A stretch of 64,000 nt of DNA from Salipiger sp. CCB-MM3 (GTDB taxonomy: Bacteria; Pseudomonadota; Alphaproteobacteria; Rhodobacterales; Rhodobacteraceae), in assembly GCF_001687105.1 (NCBI RefSeq), contig NZ_CP014596.1:613501-677500 (forward strand), in the 5' to 3' direction. The translations under genes were made by a program, and so were the position numbers. Positions within the stretch are counted from its first letter, which is position 1. Each line of letters begins with the position of its first letter. The notes under the pieces were generated by a model. The model was not told where the DNA came from. It saw only the letters and a program-made list of their open reading frames with translations, and searched no databases. Positions 1 to 7,934 of this stretch are shown here, in pieces.

Positions 1-1046
1 CCGAGGCCCGAGGCCGTGCCTGCCAGATGCGGGCGCACCGAGAGCGTGCCTGCGGTGGCATTGGGAATGGTCATGCCGTTGCCAAGGCCGACGAAGCACA
101 TGAAGCCAAAGAAGATCAGCGCCGAGCCGCCGGTCAGCGCAAAGGTGATCAGCGCCGCGCCAAGGCCTGCGGTCAGGATCAGCGAGCCCCAGAGGATCAT
201 CTTGTTGATGCCGATGCGGGCCGAGAATTTTCCCGAAATCCAGTTGCCGAGGAAGTAGCCCACCGCCGGAGCGCCAAAGTGCAGGCCCAGCGACGCTGGG
301 TTCAGTCCGAACACTTTAGATCCGACGAAGGGCGCGCCGCCGAGGTAGGAAAAGAACGCGCCCGACGAGAAAGCGCAGGCCAGCGCGTAGCCCCAGAAGC
401 GGGGCGAGGTGAGCAGTTCGGGGTATTCGCGGAACTGCTGCGCCAGCGATAGGCCCGAGGCGGTGGAGGTCTCGCCAAGGTCGCGCCAGCTCAGCCACAG
501 CACCGCGCCGCCGAGGATGAACAGCATCCAGAAGATCGCCTTCCAGCCCATGAGCTCGCCAAGCGCGCCGCCGATCACCGGGCCAACCATCGGCACCACG
601 GCGACGCCCATGGTGACATAGGCGATCATCGAGGCGGCTTCTTCCTGGCTGACCATGTCGCGCACCACGGCGCGGCTCAGCACCATGGCGGTGACGATCA
701 CTGCCTGACACATGCGGAAGAACAGGAAGAGCGACACGTTCGGCGCAAAGATGCAGCCCAGCGTCGCCACCATGAACAGCGCCACGCCCCAGAGGATCAC
801 CGGGCGGCGTCCCAGCTTGTCCGAGATCGGGCCGATCACCACCTGCAGCGCCGCGTTGACAGCGAGGTAGATCGCCACCGAAAGCTGCATCAGCCGGTAT
901 TCCGTGTCGAAATATGCCGTCATCTGCGGCAGCGACGGCAGGAACACGTTCATCGCAAGCGCTGAAAGCCCGGCAAGCAGGACAAGCGTGACAAGATGTG
1001 GCGGGGTCGAGGCGTCGAGAAAACGGACGCGGGCTTTGGTGCTCAT
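1..1046 (-). CDS. Bcr/CflA-family MFS drug exporter (3' end cut by window edge)
   Basis: Inner-membrane major facilitator transporter, probably a proton-driven multidrug exporter of the Bcr/CflA type. Reading leftwards from the ATG at 1044-1046 gives an open frame of about 348 residues that runs off the window. It starts MSTKARVRFLDAS, followed by a first hydrophobic helix and the segment NVFLPSLPQMTAYF typical of this family. The loop 2-3 signature GPISDKLGRRPV is near residues 74-85, and SRAVVRDMV follows in the fourth helix. The family is usually about 400 residues, so the last helices are missing only because the window ends. It is divergent from pccB, sharing a 175-bp intergenic region. 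The family call is firm; the substrate is unknown. Confidence 0.88.
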   Translation of the reverse strand, partial: MSTKARVRFLDASTPPHLVTLVLLAGLSALAMNVFLPSLPQMTAYFDTEYRLMQLSVAIYLAVNAALQVVIGPISDKLGRRPVILWGVALFMVATLGCIFAPNVSLFLFFRMCQAVIVTAMVLSRAVVRDMVSQEEAASMIAYVTMGVAVVPMVGPVIGGALGELMGWKAIFWMLFILGGAVLWLSWRDLGETSTASGLSLAQQFREYPELLTSPRFWGYALACAFSSGAFFSYLGGAPFVGSKVFGLNPASLGLHFGAPAVGYFLGNWISGKFSARIGINKMILWGSLILTAGLGAALITFALTGGSALIFFGFMCFVGLGNGMTIPNATAGTLSVRPHLAGTASGL

Positions 1047-1102
1047 GGGTTTCCCGTATGCCGGGGGCCTCTCAAAGTCCACGTGTATCATCGCGTTGAA
1101 GC

Positions 1103-1160
1103 AATTTTTGCTAATTTGCTATTTGCTCACGGAAATATTTCCTGAGTTTGCAAATTTGCC
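1103..1160. promoter_or_regulatory. candidate PccR/ScfR-type operator upstream of pccB
   Basis: The divergent region between the MFS gene and pccB holds an AT-rich patch. It contains a perfect TTTGCAAA palindrome at 1147-1154, a TTTGCC half-site at 1155-1160, and three TTTGC half-sites near 1107-1126. A TTTGCAAA-type motif is what I recall for the short-chain fatty acyl-CoA regulator PccR of Rhodobacter sphaeroides at its pccB promoter. Assigning it to that regulator is inference; no PccR gene is seen in the window. Confidence 0.5.
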
Positions 1161-1221
1161 GAATTTGACTTGAGTGCAAGGGCCTCCACTGTATGGTCCG
1201 GGCAAACGGAGAGGATTGGAC

Positions 1222-2754
1222 ATGAAAGACATTCTTCACGAGCTGGAGGCGCGCCGCGCCGACGCACGTCTTGGCGGTGGCCAGAAGCGGATCGACACGC
1301 AGCATGCCAAGGGCAAGCTGACCGCGCGCGAACGCATCGAGCTGCTGCTCGACGAGGGCAGTTTCGAAGAATACGACATGTTTGTCGCGCATCGCTGCAC
1401 CGATTTCGGCATGGAAAAGAACCGTCCCAGCGGCGACGGGGTGATCACCGGCTGGGGCACGATCAATGGGCGAATGGTCTATGTGTTCAGTCAGGACTTC
1501 ACCGTGCTTGGCGGGTCGGTCTCGGCCACCCATGCCATGAAGATCTGCAAGATCATGGATATGGCCATGCAGAACGGCGCGCCGGTGATCGGCCTCAACG
1601 ATTCCGGCGGCGCGCGCATTCAGGAAGGCGTCGACAGCCTCGCGGGCTATGCCGAGATCTTCCAGCGCAACATCATGGCGTCTGGTGTGATCCCGCAGAT
1701 CTCCGTCATCATGGGGCCCTGCGCGGGCGGCGCGGTCTACTCGCCCGCGATGACCGACTTCATCTTCATGGTGAAAGACACCTCCTATATGTTCGTCACC
1801 GGCCCCGATGTGGTGAAGACGGTGACCAATGAGGTGGTGACCGCAGAGGAACTCGGCGGTGCGACCACTCACACCCGCAAATCCTCGGTCGCCGATGGCG
1901 CTTTCGAGAATGATGTCGAGGCGCTGGCCGAAGTGCGCCGCCTTGTCGATTTCCTACCGCTCAACAACCGCGAGAAGCCGCCGGTACGGCCCTTCTTCGA
2001 CGAGGTGGAGCGGGTGGAAAGCTCGCTCGACACGATCATTCCCGAAAACGCGAACCAGCCCTACGACATGAAAGAGCTGATCACCAAAGTCGCGGATGAG
2101 GGGGATTTCTACGAGATTCAGGAAGAGCACGCGAAGAACATCATCACCGGCTTCATCCGCCTCGAAGGCCAGACGGTGGGCGTGGTGGCGAACCAGCCGA
2201 TGGTGCTGGCAGGCTGCCTCGACATCGACAGCTCGAAGAAAGCCGCGCGCTTCGTGCGTTTCTGCGACTGTTTCGAGATCCCGCTGCTGACCTTCGTCGA
2301 CGTGCCGGGCTTCCTGCCGGGCACCTCTCAGGAATACGGCGGCGTGATCAAGCATGGTGCCAAGCTGCTCTTTGCCTTTGGCGAGGCGACGGTGCCCAAG
2401 GTCACGGTGATCACCCGCAAGGCCTATGGCGGGGCCTATGACGTGATGAGCTCCAAACACCTGCGCGGCGACGTGAACTACGCATGGCCCACCGCCGAGA
2501 TCGCGGTGATGGGCGCCAAGGGCGCGACCGAAATCATCCACCGCGCCGACCTTGGCGATGCCGAGAAGATCGCCAAGCACACAGCCGACTATGAGGATCG
2601 CTTTGCCAATCCCTTCGTGGCGGCCGAGCGGGGCTTCATCGACGAGGTGATCCAGCCGCGCTCCACCCGCCGCCGGGTCAGCCGGGCTTTCGCGATGCTG
2701 AGAAACAAGCAGCTCAGCAATCCGTGGAAGAAGCACGACAACATTCCGCTCTGA
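1222..2754 (+). CDS. pccB: propionyl-CoA carboxylase beta subunit (carboxyltransferase)
   Basis: Carboxyltransferase subunit that moves CO2 from biotin on PccA to propionyl-CoA, giving (S)-methylmalonyl-CoA. It acts in propionate assimilation and, in Rhodobacteraceae, in the ethylmalonyl-CoA pathway. The product has 510 residues, the usual length. The acyl-CoA oxyanion motif [12 protein letters not shown] starts near residue 165. The C-terminal carboxyl-biotin half has [15 protein letters not shown] near 360 and [11 protein letters not shown] near 401. An in-frame GTG lies upstream at 1174, but ATG 1222 is preferred because GGAGAGG lies at 1208-1214 and the protein then starts [15 protein letters not shown] as in homologues. 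It is first in a cluster with pccA and mcm, and the TTTGCAAA operator candidate lies just upstream. Confidence 0.97.
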   Translation: MKDILHELEARRADARLGGGQKRIDTQHAKGKLTARERIELLLDEGSFEEYDMFVAHRCTDFGMEKNRPSGDGVITGWGTINGRMVYVFSQDFTVLGGSVSATHAMKICKIMDMAMQNGAPVIGLNDSGGARIQEGVDSLAGYAEIFQRNIMASGVIPQISVIMGPCAGGAVYSPAMTDFIFMVKDTSYMFVTGPDVVKTVTNEVVTAEELGGATTHTRKSSVADGAFENDVEALAEVRRLVDFLPLNNREKPPVRPFFDEVERVESSLDTIIPENANQPYDMKELITKVADEGDFYEIQEEHAKNIITGFIRLEGQTVGVVANQPMVLAGCLDIDSSKKAARFVRFCDCFEIPLLTFVDVPGFLPGTSQEYGGVIKHGAKLLFAFGEATVPKVTVITRKAYGGAYDVMSSKHLRGDVNYAWPTAEIAVMGAKGATEIIHRADLGDAEKIAKHTADYEDRFANPFVAAERGFIDEVIQPRSTRRRVSRAFAMLRNKQLSNPWKKHDNIPL

Positions 2755-2767
2755 ACCGGAGAGACCG

Positions 2768-3106
2768 ATGCGCGTGAAGGGATGGCATATGGAACGCGAG
2801 GGCGAGGCACTGACCCTCGCCCGGCGCAGCCCGGCGCGGTTCGACCTGAAGGTCGAGACGCTGCTGCCGCCCGTTGGACGGCTCGAGCGGCTGGCGCATC
2901 AGGTCCGGCAGGACATGTGGCGGGCGCTGCGTGATCTGCGCGGCTTCGCACCCGTGGTGCGGGTGCGCCCCTGCGCGGGCGGGGTGAGCGTCGAGGCCGG
3001 AGGAGAGGTCGCCGGGGCGCTGCCGCGCAATGCGGTCGAGGCTCGGATCGCCGAAGTTCTGGAAGACCGCGCCAACCGGGCGCGCTGGGTAAACTGGGCG
3101 GCCTGA
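2768..3106 (+). CDS. conserved hypothetical protein between pccB and pccA
   Basis: A 112-residue soluble protein of unknown function, 13 bp downstream of pccB and almost certainly co-transcribed. The ATG at 2768 has GGAGAG 7 bases upstream; an internal ATG at 2789 is a weaker alternative. The sequence is rich in Arg, Ala and Val, with no signal peptide or membrane segment. The central stretch LERLAHQVRQDMWRALRDLR looks helical, and a VRVRPCAGGVSVEAGG beta-like segment follows. I believe similar small proteins occur at this site in other Rhodobacteraceae, which suggests a role linked to carboxylase assembly or regulation. That role is inference. Confidence 0.75.
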   Translation: MRVKGWHMEREGEALTLARRSPARFDLKVETLLPPVGRLERLAHQVRQDMWRALRDLRGFAPVVRVRPCAGGVSVEAGGEVAGALPRNAVEARIAEVLEDRANRARWVNWAA

Positions 3107-3152
3107 GCGTCGTAGCGGACCGCTGCACGAGATGAGGAACGGGGAGATCCTT

Positions 3153-3557
3153 GTGACGAGGGTGATCGGATTTGGCATTCTGGCGTTGGCTACGGCCATC
3201 GCGCCGGGCCAGACCACGGCGCAAGAGGAGAGCGCCGTGGCAGTGCCCTCTGGCATGCCCGTCACCTTCTACGACTCGCTTTGGGACAGCGCCTCTTCGA
3301 CCGAGCGTTTTCGCTTTCTTGCGCCCCGTATCGGGGGTGACATGCCGATGGACTTTGCCGCTGTGTCACCTGACATGCAGCATTTGTGCGACAGTTTCGC
3401 GCTACCGCGGCTTGGCGGTCGCGACAAGCTGCCTGCGCTGATCGTGATCTCGCTTATGGCCGAACCGGTCGCATTTGGTGATCCCGCACCGGGAATACCC
3501 CAATATTTCGAAGCCTATAGCCCAAAAGGCGGGATTTGCGCATGGGAGGCCTTCTGA
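3153..3557 (+). CDS. exported DUF6497-like hypothetical protein
   Basis: A 134-residue protein with an N-terminal signal peptide (hydrophobic FGILALATAIAP, cleavage likely after the following TTAQ), so probably periplasmic. The mature part contains FYDSLWDSASSTERFRFLAP and a single cysteine pair candidate (HLCDSF and GGICAWEAF). It resembles the roseobacter family labelled DUF6497, whose function is unknown to me. GTG 3153 is preferred over the in-frame ATG at 3132 because a strong GGGGAG lies six bases before the GTG and the signal peptide then has a normal N-region. It follows the small pcc-associated gene by about 45 bp and may still belong to the pcc transcript. Confidence 0.7.
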   Translation: MTRVIGFGILALATAIAPGQTTAQEESAVAVPSGMPVTFYDSLWDSASSTERFRFLAPRIGGDMPMDFAAVSPDMQHLCDSFALPRLGGRDKLPALIVISLMAEPVAFGDPAPGIPQYFEAYSPKGGICAWEAF

Positions 3558-3636
3558 TCATGACCCCTGCACGCGCGGAAATCCGCTCATTTTCCTCTTA
3601 TTTTACGGGTCCGGCGGGAGAATTTTTGCTCTCGAA

Positions 3637-3667
3637 GCGAGTTACGTATTTCTTTTTCGTAACTTGC
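3637..3667. promoter_or_regulatory. inverted repeat upstream of a small lipoprotein gene
   Basis: GCGAGTTACG (3637-3646) and CGTAACTTGC (3658-3667) form arms matching at nine of ten positions around an 11-base AT-rich spacer. It lies about 105 bp before the lipoprotein start at 3772 and about 80 bp after the preceding stop. No T-run follows, so an operator is more likely than a terminator. The binding protein is unknown. Confidence 0.3.
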
Positions 3668-3771
3668 GCTATGTTGGGGAATGATTGCACGCGAGCAATC
3701 GTAACACCGGAACGAGGGTTGGCAGGGCCGATACGGTCTGTCCGCCCTGAAGAATCTGACAGGAGATCAAG

Positions 3772-3915
3772 ATGTCCAAGAGCATCCAACTGCTTGCCAT
3801 GCTCGGCTTCGTTGCCACCCTTTCCGCTTGCGGCGGCCAGCAGGAAGAAGAGTACGTGGTCGTGGATCCCGAGCCCGTTACCGCGGAGCCCGTCTACACC
3901 GGCAAGTACAAGTAA
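3772..3915 (+). CDS. 47-residue lipoprotein
   Basis: A small lipoprotein, short enough to be missed by length cut-offs. The ATG at 3772 is preceded by AGGAGAT at 3761-3767. The product begins MSKSIQLLAM, has a hydrophobic core LGFVATLS, and a lipobox ending in Cys20 (LSAC). About 27 mature residues follow, starting GGQQEEEYVVV and ending GKYK. It would be processed by signal peptidase II and anchored to a membrane by its acylated cysteine. A GC-rich hairpin follows nine bases after the stop, so it looks like a single-gene transcript. Function unknown. Codon use and the ribosome-binding site support expression. Confidence 0.75.
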   Translation: MSKSIQLLAMLGFVATLSACGGQQEEEYVVVDPEPVTAEPVYTGKYK

Positions 3916-3924
3916 CTTGCCGAC

Positions 3925-3953
3925 GGGACGGGCCTTCGGGTCCGTCCCGCCTT
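3925..3953 (+). terminator. stem-loop terminator after the 47-residue lipoprotein gene
   Basis: GGGACGGGCC (3925-3934), a TTCG tetraloop, and GGTCCGTCCC (3939-3948) form a ten-pair stem with one G-U pair. The T-run after it is poor (GCCTT), so it may work partly as a 3' stabiliser. Confidence 0.6.
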
Positions 3954-4017
3954 ACCGGCCCCGCAGGGCCGACTACCACCGCCCGCTTCCACGGGCCCTT
4001 ACAAAGGGGGGCCCGGT

Positions 4018-4380
4018 ATGCTGAAGCACCGTGGCTTTCCGAGCCGGCTTCCCGGCACGGACTTTCAATTCACCATTCGCCGAGCCAATCCCAAGGGGAT
4101 CACCGCGATCACGCGGCGCGAGCGCTATCGTGACCGCAAGGCGGCCGACAAGCGCGCGGACCTTGGGTTCATGGCGTCGCTCTGGGCGCATTTCGGCGAT
4201 CAGCCCTTCGAACGCGGAAACCTCGATGCCGGGCGGCTGTCCTGGCTCTTTGGCCGCGAAGTGCTGCCCTACGACGATCCTTTCGATCCCGAAAGCTACG
4301 AGGCAATGCTGATCATCGATCCGGTGGTCGCGCGTGCCTCGTTCCCCGAAGCCTTCGAAGAGGGGAACGAATGGGCGTGA
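4018..4380 (+). CDS. hypothetical protein
   Basis: A 120-residue soluble protein that I do not recognise. The ATG at 4018 follows a purine-rich AAAGGGGGGCCC stretch. The N-terminal third is basic (ITRRERYRDRKAADKRADLG). The C-terminal two thirds are acidic and aromatic (FMASLWAHFGDQPFERG, REVLPYDDPFDPESYEAMLI). There is no signal peptide, helix-turn-helix or metal motif. A hairpin with arms TTTCCGCG (4392-4399) and CGCGGAAA (4405-4412) follows the stop and may end the transcript. The overlapping long frame on the opposite strand has basic, low-complexity composition and is not favoured. Confidence 0.55.
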   Translation: MLKHRGFPSRLPGTDFQFTIRRANPKGITAITRRERYRDRKAADKRADLGFMASLWAHFGDQPFERGNLDAGRLSWLFGREVLPYDDPFDPESYEAMLIIDPVVARASFPEAFEEGNEWA

Positions 4381-4822
4381 ACTCGCTTTCCTTTCCGCGT
4401 GATGCGCGGAAACAGGCCGGTCCGGCATATCCTTTTGGATATCGCTTGGAGACGGCCGGCGAGTCGTGCAGCCTGACGGTGTTGCGGGCAATGACGCGGC
4501 GTTCCGCTGCGCTCGTTGCTCACCGTTACCCTTCCCCTCGCGGGCGCTGCGGCTCATCCCCTGACCGCACGCCCGCTTCTTTTCTTTCAGAGCATGGCGC
4601 ATCGGCGTTTGGTTTTGCCAAGCGCAGAGCAGATTTGCGCGCGACCGCCAGCCTGTCGTTGCGTCAACGTAGTGGCCGATCGGCAGGCTTGCGCAGCGCC
4701 GCGCACCCGGATCGGCGGGCAGGCGCCCACGCCGGGACAAAAGCGAAAGATGTATGGAACCTTTACCAATTCCGTGGCGTTGAGGAGCGACTTCAACTTA
4801 CGGAACACAGGGAGTTTCCCAC
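4381..4822. other. 442-bp gap without a convincing gene
   Basis: Frames are open on both strands, but their products are Arg/Ser/Ala-rich, lack ribosome-binding sites and resemble no family I know. The stretch holds several short inverted repeats: TTTCCGCG/CGCGGAAA at 4392-4412 and ATATCC/GGATAT near 4429-4442. Such clustering would fit a structured 3' UTR or small RNA, but I cannot assign one. The last 80 bp probably carry the promoter of the lipoprotein gene at 4823. Confidence 0.4.
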
Positions 4823-5029
4823 ATGCAAAACGTTATTCGCATCGTCGCAGTCCTCGGGGTTTTTGGTGTCGCAGCCTGTGAGAACTCGGACCTTCCGCGC
4901 GCAGGCATCGGCGCTGGCGCAGGCTACCTCGTCGACCGCGCCACGGGTGGTGACGGCACCATCGGTGCTGCTGTCGGCGCGACCGCAGGCGTGGTCTGCG
5001 ACGACGTCACCCCGCAGTACTGCAACTAA
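4823..5029 (+). CDS. small glycine-zipper lipoprotein
   Basis: A 68-residue lipoprotein. A GGGAG ribosome-binding site lies at 4811-4815. The signal sequence MQNVIRIVAVLGVFGVAAC ends in a lipobox cysteine at residue 19. The mature part begins ENSDLP and carries a glycine-zipper segment (AGIGAGAGYLVDRATGGDG, then TIGAAVGATAGV) like that of small outer-membrane lipoproteins. It ends in VCDDVTPQYCN with two further cysteines. Two hairpins follow, the second a strong terminator. Function unknown; a role in envelope structure is inferred from composition only. It sits directly upstream of pccA but is separated from it by that terminator. Confidence 0.8.
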   Translation: MQNVIRIVAVLGVFGVAACENSDLPRAGIGAGAGYLVDRATGGDGTIGAAVGATAGVVCDDVTPQYCN

Positions 5030-5041
5030 TCACGCGCAGCG

Positions 5042-5062
5042 GCGCGGCGAGCTTCGCCGCGC
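5042..5062. repeat. hairpin after the glycine-zipper lipoprotein gene
   Basis: GCGCGGCGA and TCGCCGCGC form a nine-base perfect stem with a three-base loop, 13 bp past the lipoprotein stop. It lacks a T-run and precedes the stronger terminator at 5082. Confidence 0.45.
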
Positions 5063-5081
5063 GCTGACAGTAACGATTTCC

Positions 5082-5117
5082 AAGGCCGCCGGAGCGTCTC
5101 GCTCCGGTGGCCTTTTT
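5082..5117 (+). terminator. rho-independent terminator before pccA
   Basis: AAGGCCGCCGGAGCG, a three-base loop, then CGCTCCGG, one unpaired T and GGCC, followed by TTTTT at 5113-5117. It separates the lipoprotein gene from pccA, so pccA should have its own promoter in 5118-5230. Confidence 0.85.
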
Positions 5118-5239
5118 GCTGCGCCGTCGCCCGTTTCGACGCCAGCCAACATCCCCGCCAACACCCCCGATACTCTGTCAGCCGCGCCCCGGACCTGCGG
5201 CCAAAAAACGCGCCAAAAAACGCTACGAAAGGGAGAGAC

Positions 5240-7240
5240 ATGTTCGACAAGATCCTGATCGCCAACCGCGGTGAGATCGCCTGCCGGGTCATCAAGACCG
5301 CGCGCAAGATGGGCATCCAGACCGTGGCGGTCTATTCGGACGCCGACAAACACGCGCTGCACGTGGAAATGGCGGATGAGGCGGTGCACATCGGCCCGCC
5401 GCAGGCCAACCAGTCCTACATCGTGATCGACAAGATCATGGGCGCGATCCAGCAGACCGGCGCGCAGGCGGTGCATCCGGGCTATGGCTTCCTGTCGGAA
5501 AACCCCAAGTTCGCCGAGGCGCTCGAAGCCGCTGGCGTTGCCTTCATCGGCCCGCCCAAGGGCGCGATCGAAGCGATGGGCGACAAGATCACCTCGAAGA
5601 AGATCGCCCAAGAGGCCGGTGTCTCGACTGTGCCCGGCTATATGGGGCTGATCGAAGATGCCGAGGAGGCGGTGAAGATTTCGGGCGAGATCGGCTACCC
5701 GGTGATGATCAAGGCCTCGGCTGGCGGCGGCGGCAAGGGCATGCGCATCGCATGGACCGACGAGGAGGCGCGCGAGGGCTTCCAGTCGTCCAAGAACGAG
5801 GCGGCCAATTCCTTCGGCGACGACCGGATCTTTATCGAGAAATTCGTCACCCAGCCGCGCCACATCGAGATTCAGGTGCTCTGCGACGCGCATGGGGGCG
5901 GCATCTACCTCAACGAGCGTGAATGCTCGATCCAGCGCCGCAACCAGAAGGTCGTCGAAGAGGCCCCGAGCCCCTTCCTCGATCCCGAGACCCGCAAGGC
6001 GATGGGCGAGCAGGCGGTCGCTCTGGCCAAGGCGGTGGGCTACACCAGCGCCGGTACGGTGGAATTCATCGTCGATGGCGAAAAGAACTTCTACTTCCTC
6101 GAGATGAACACCCGCCTGCAGGTGGAACACCCGGTGACCGAGCTGATCACCGGCGTCGATCTGGTCGAGCAGATGATCCGCGTCGCCAATGGCGAGCCGC
6201 TGTCGATCACCCAGGACGATGTGAAGATCGACGGCTGGGCGATCGAGAACCGCCTTTATGCCGAGGATCCCTATCGCGGATTCCTGCCCTCCATTGGGCG
6301 CCTCACCCGCTACCGTCCGCCCGCCGAGGGCGAGTTGCATGGCGGCATCGTGCGCAACGACACCGGCGTCTACGAGGGCGGCGAGATCTCGATGTATTAC
6401 GACCCGATGATCGCCAAGCTCTGCACATGGGCGCCGACCCGCGAGCAGGCCATCGAGGTCATGCGCAACGCGCTCGACAGTTTCGAGGTCGAGGGCATCG
6501 GGCACAACCTGCCGTTCCTTGCCGCCGTCATGGACCACGAGCGTTTTATCTCGGGCAATATCACCACCGCTTTCATCGCCGAGGAATATCCCGACGGTTT
6601 CGAAGGGGTGACGCTGGCCGAACCCGCGCTGCGCGACGTGGCCGCCGCCTGCGCCGCGATGAACCGGGTGGCCGAGATCCGGCGCACCCGTATCTCCGGC
6701 ACACTCGACAACCACGAGCGCAAGGTGGGCGATCACTGGAACGTCACGCTGCAGGGCGAAAGCTTCGATCTGGTGCTGAGCGCCGACAAGGACGGCACCT
6801 CGGTCGAGTTTGCCGACGGCGCGACGCTGCGGGTCACCGGCACATGGACCCCGGGGCAGGCGCTGGCGCATATGCAGGTGGACGGCAAGCCGCTGGTGCT
6901 GAAGGTCGGCAAGATCCCCGGCGGGTTCCACATCCGCAGCCGCGGCGCCGATCTGAAGGTCAATGTGCGCACCCCGCGGCAGGCCGAACTTGCGCGGCTG
7001 ATGCCCGAGAAACTGCCGCCCGACACCTCGAAGATGCTGCTCTGCCCGATGCCGGGTCTCATCGTGAAGGTGAACGTGGCCGAAGGTGACGAGGTTCAGG
7101 AAGGTCAGGCGCTCTGCACCGTCGAGGCGATGAAGATGGAGAACATCCTGCGGGCCGAGCGCAAGGGCACCGTCAAGAAGGTCAACGCCGGGCCGGGCGA
7201 CAGTCTGGCGGTGGACGACGTGATCATGGAGTTCGAATGA
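5240..7240 (+). CDS. pccA: propionyl-CoA carboxylase alpha subunit (biotin carboxylase plus BCCP)
   Basis: ATP-dependent biotin carboxylase and biotin carrier in one 666-residue chain. It carboxylates its own biotin and hands the carboxyl group to PccB. The N-terminal biotin carboxylase domain starts MFDKILIANRGEIACRVIKT. The ATP-grasp glycine loop KASAGGGGKGMRI is at about residue 158, and the catalytic segment EMNTRLQVEHPVTE at about 288. A central linker (BT-like) domain runs to about 590. The C-terminal biotinyl domain carries EAMKM with the biotinylated Lys632, 35 residues from the end as expected. The start has an AAGGGAGAG ribosome-binding site. pccB lies upstream and mcm downstream, giving the complete route from propionyl-CoA toward succinyl-CoA except the epimerase. 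Confidence 0.97.
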   Translation: MFDKILIANRGEIACRVIKTARKMGIQTVAVYSDADKHALHVEMADEAVHIGPPQANQSYIVIDKIMGAIQQTGAQAVHPGYGFLSENPKFAEALEAAGVAFIGPPKGAIEAMGDKITSKKIAQEAGVSTVPGYMGLIEDAEEAVKISGEIGYPVMIKASAGGGGKGMRIAWTDEEAREGFQSSKNEAANSFGDDRIFIEKFVTQPRHIEIQVLCDAHGGGIYLNERECSIQRRNQKVVEEAPSPFLDPETRKAMGEQAVALAKAVGYTSAGTVEFIVDGEKNFYFLEMNTRLQVEHPVTELITGVDLVEQMIRVANGEPLSITQDDVKIDGWAIENRLYAEDPYRGFLPSIGRLTRYRPPAEGELHGGIVRNDTGVYEGGEISMYYDPMIAKLCTWAPTREQAIEVMRNALDSFEVEGIGHNLPFLAAVMDHERFISGNITTAFIAEEYPDGFEGVTLAEPALRDVAAACAAMNRVAEIRRTRISGTLDNHERKVGDHWNVTLQGESFDLVLSADKDGTSVEFADGATLRVTGTWTPGQALAHMQVDGKPLVLKVGKIPGGFHIRSRGADLKVNVRTPRQAELARLMPEKLPPDTSKMLLCPMPGLIVKVNVAEGDEVQEGQALCTVEAMKMENILRAERKGTVKKVNAGPGDSLAVDDVIMEFE

Positions 7241-7294
7241 GCCCATGGTCCGCGCGCCGCGCATAAGGCTCCAAGGCGGGGGCCTCGGCTCCCG

Positions 7295-7756
7295 CTACTG
7301 CCGCAGCGCGTCGCGGCGGTCGCGCACCTCTTGCTGGCGCAGCGGCTGCTTGTCGATGGAGCGGGTGATCTCGCGCACATCCCACGGGCTGGGTTTGCGC
7401 AGGATGACCGAACCGTCCTTGGCCAGCAGCATGATCATGAAGCCGCGCGGGCGCATCGCCCGGCGGATCGGGCTGCGCGTGGCGGGGTCGGTATCGGTGA
7501 TCACCACGACGTCGCGATCGGTCAGCGCATCGAGCCGCTCGGTGATCAGCTGGATCTGCTGCACGTATCGCGGATCGCTCGGGTTGTCGGCAAAGACCAG
7601 AAGCGGGCGCTTGAGCCAGAGAAACTCGTCGAGCGTCGACTCGCCTGCGGGGCGGATCGGCTCGTCGATGCTGGGCGTCTCGGCGCCCTGTGCCGCCCCG
7701 AATCCCGCGGCGAGGGTTAGAAATCCAAGCAGGGCGAGGGCGATACGTCGGTTCAT
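7295..7756 (-). CDS. exported DUF4174 domain protein
   Basis: A 153-residue protein with a signal peptide (MNRRIALALLGFLTLAAGFG, cleavage likely near AQGAE), probably periplasmic. The mature part shows the DUF4174 pattern: DEFLWLKRPLLVFADNPSDPRYVQQ, then DRDVVVITDTDP, and a thioredoxin-like GFMIMLLAKDGSVILRKPSPWDVREI segment. The fold is probably thioredoxin-like, but I see no CxxC motif, so redox activity is not supported. It lies on the opposite strand between pccA and mcm and is not part of their transcript. The family is widespread in Rhodobacteraceae and has no proven function known to me. Confidence 0.8.
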   Translation of the reverse strand: MNRRIALALLGFLTLAAGFGAAQGAETPSIDEPIRPAGESTLDEFLWLKRPLLVFADNPSDPRYVQQIQLITERLDALTDRDVVVITDTDPATRSPIRRAMRPRGFMIMLLAKDGSVILRKPSPWDVREITRSIDKQPLRQQEVRDRRDALRQ

Positions 7757-7934
7757 ACTTCAAAATATAGGCAAAGCTCCGGCGGCTGCACAGGGCTTGC
7801 CGCGCGGGCTGACAAAAAATTTAGGCACGGCCTGCGCCAAATGGCGTCTCGGCGCTGCCGGATGATCACGAACGGAGGATGCCGCGCAGGTCGGGACCGC
7901 CCGCCTGCAGGCTGCTAGGAGAGAGGACGAGAGG

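Noticed and set aside
3973..4740. 255-residue minus-strand frame over the hypothetical gene at 4018
   Set aside because: No start signal and basic, low-complexity sequence; the plus-strand frame has a more natural acidic/aromatic composition.
4371..5258. 295-residue plus-strand frame across the gap and the lipoprotein gene
   Set aside because: It runs through a clear lipoprotein gene and a terminator in another phase and overlaps the pccA start; composition is Arg/Ser-rich.
5030..7264. 744-residue open frame antisense to pccA
   Set aside because: It mirrors the codon pattern of pccA, is rich in His, Asp and Arg, and has no ribosome-binding site or known domain.
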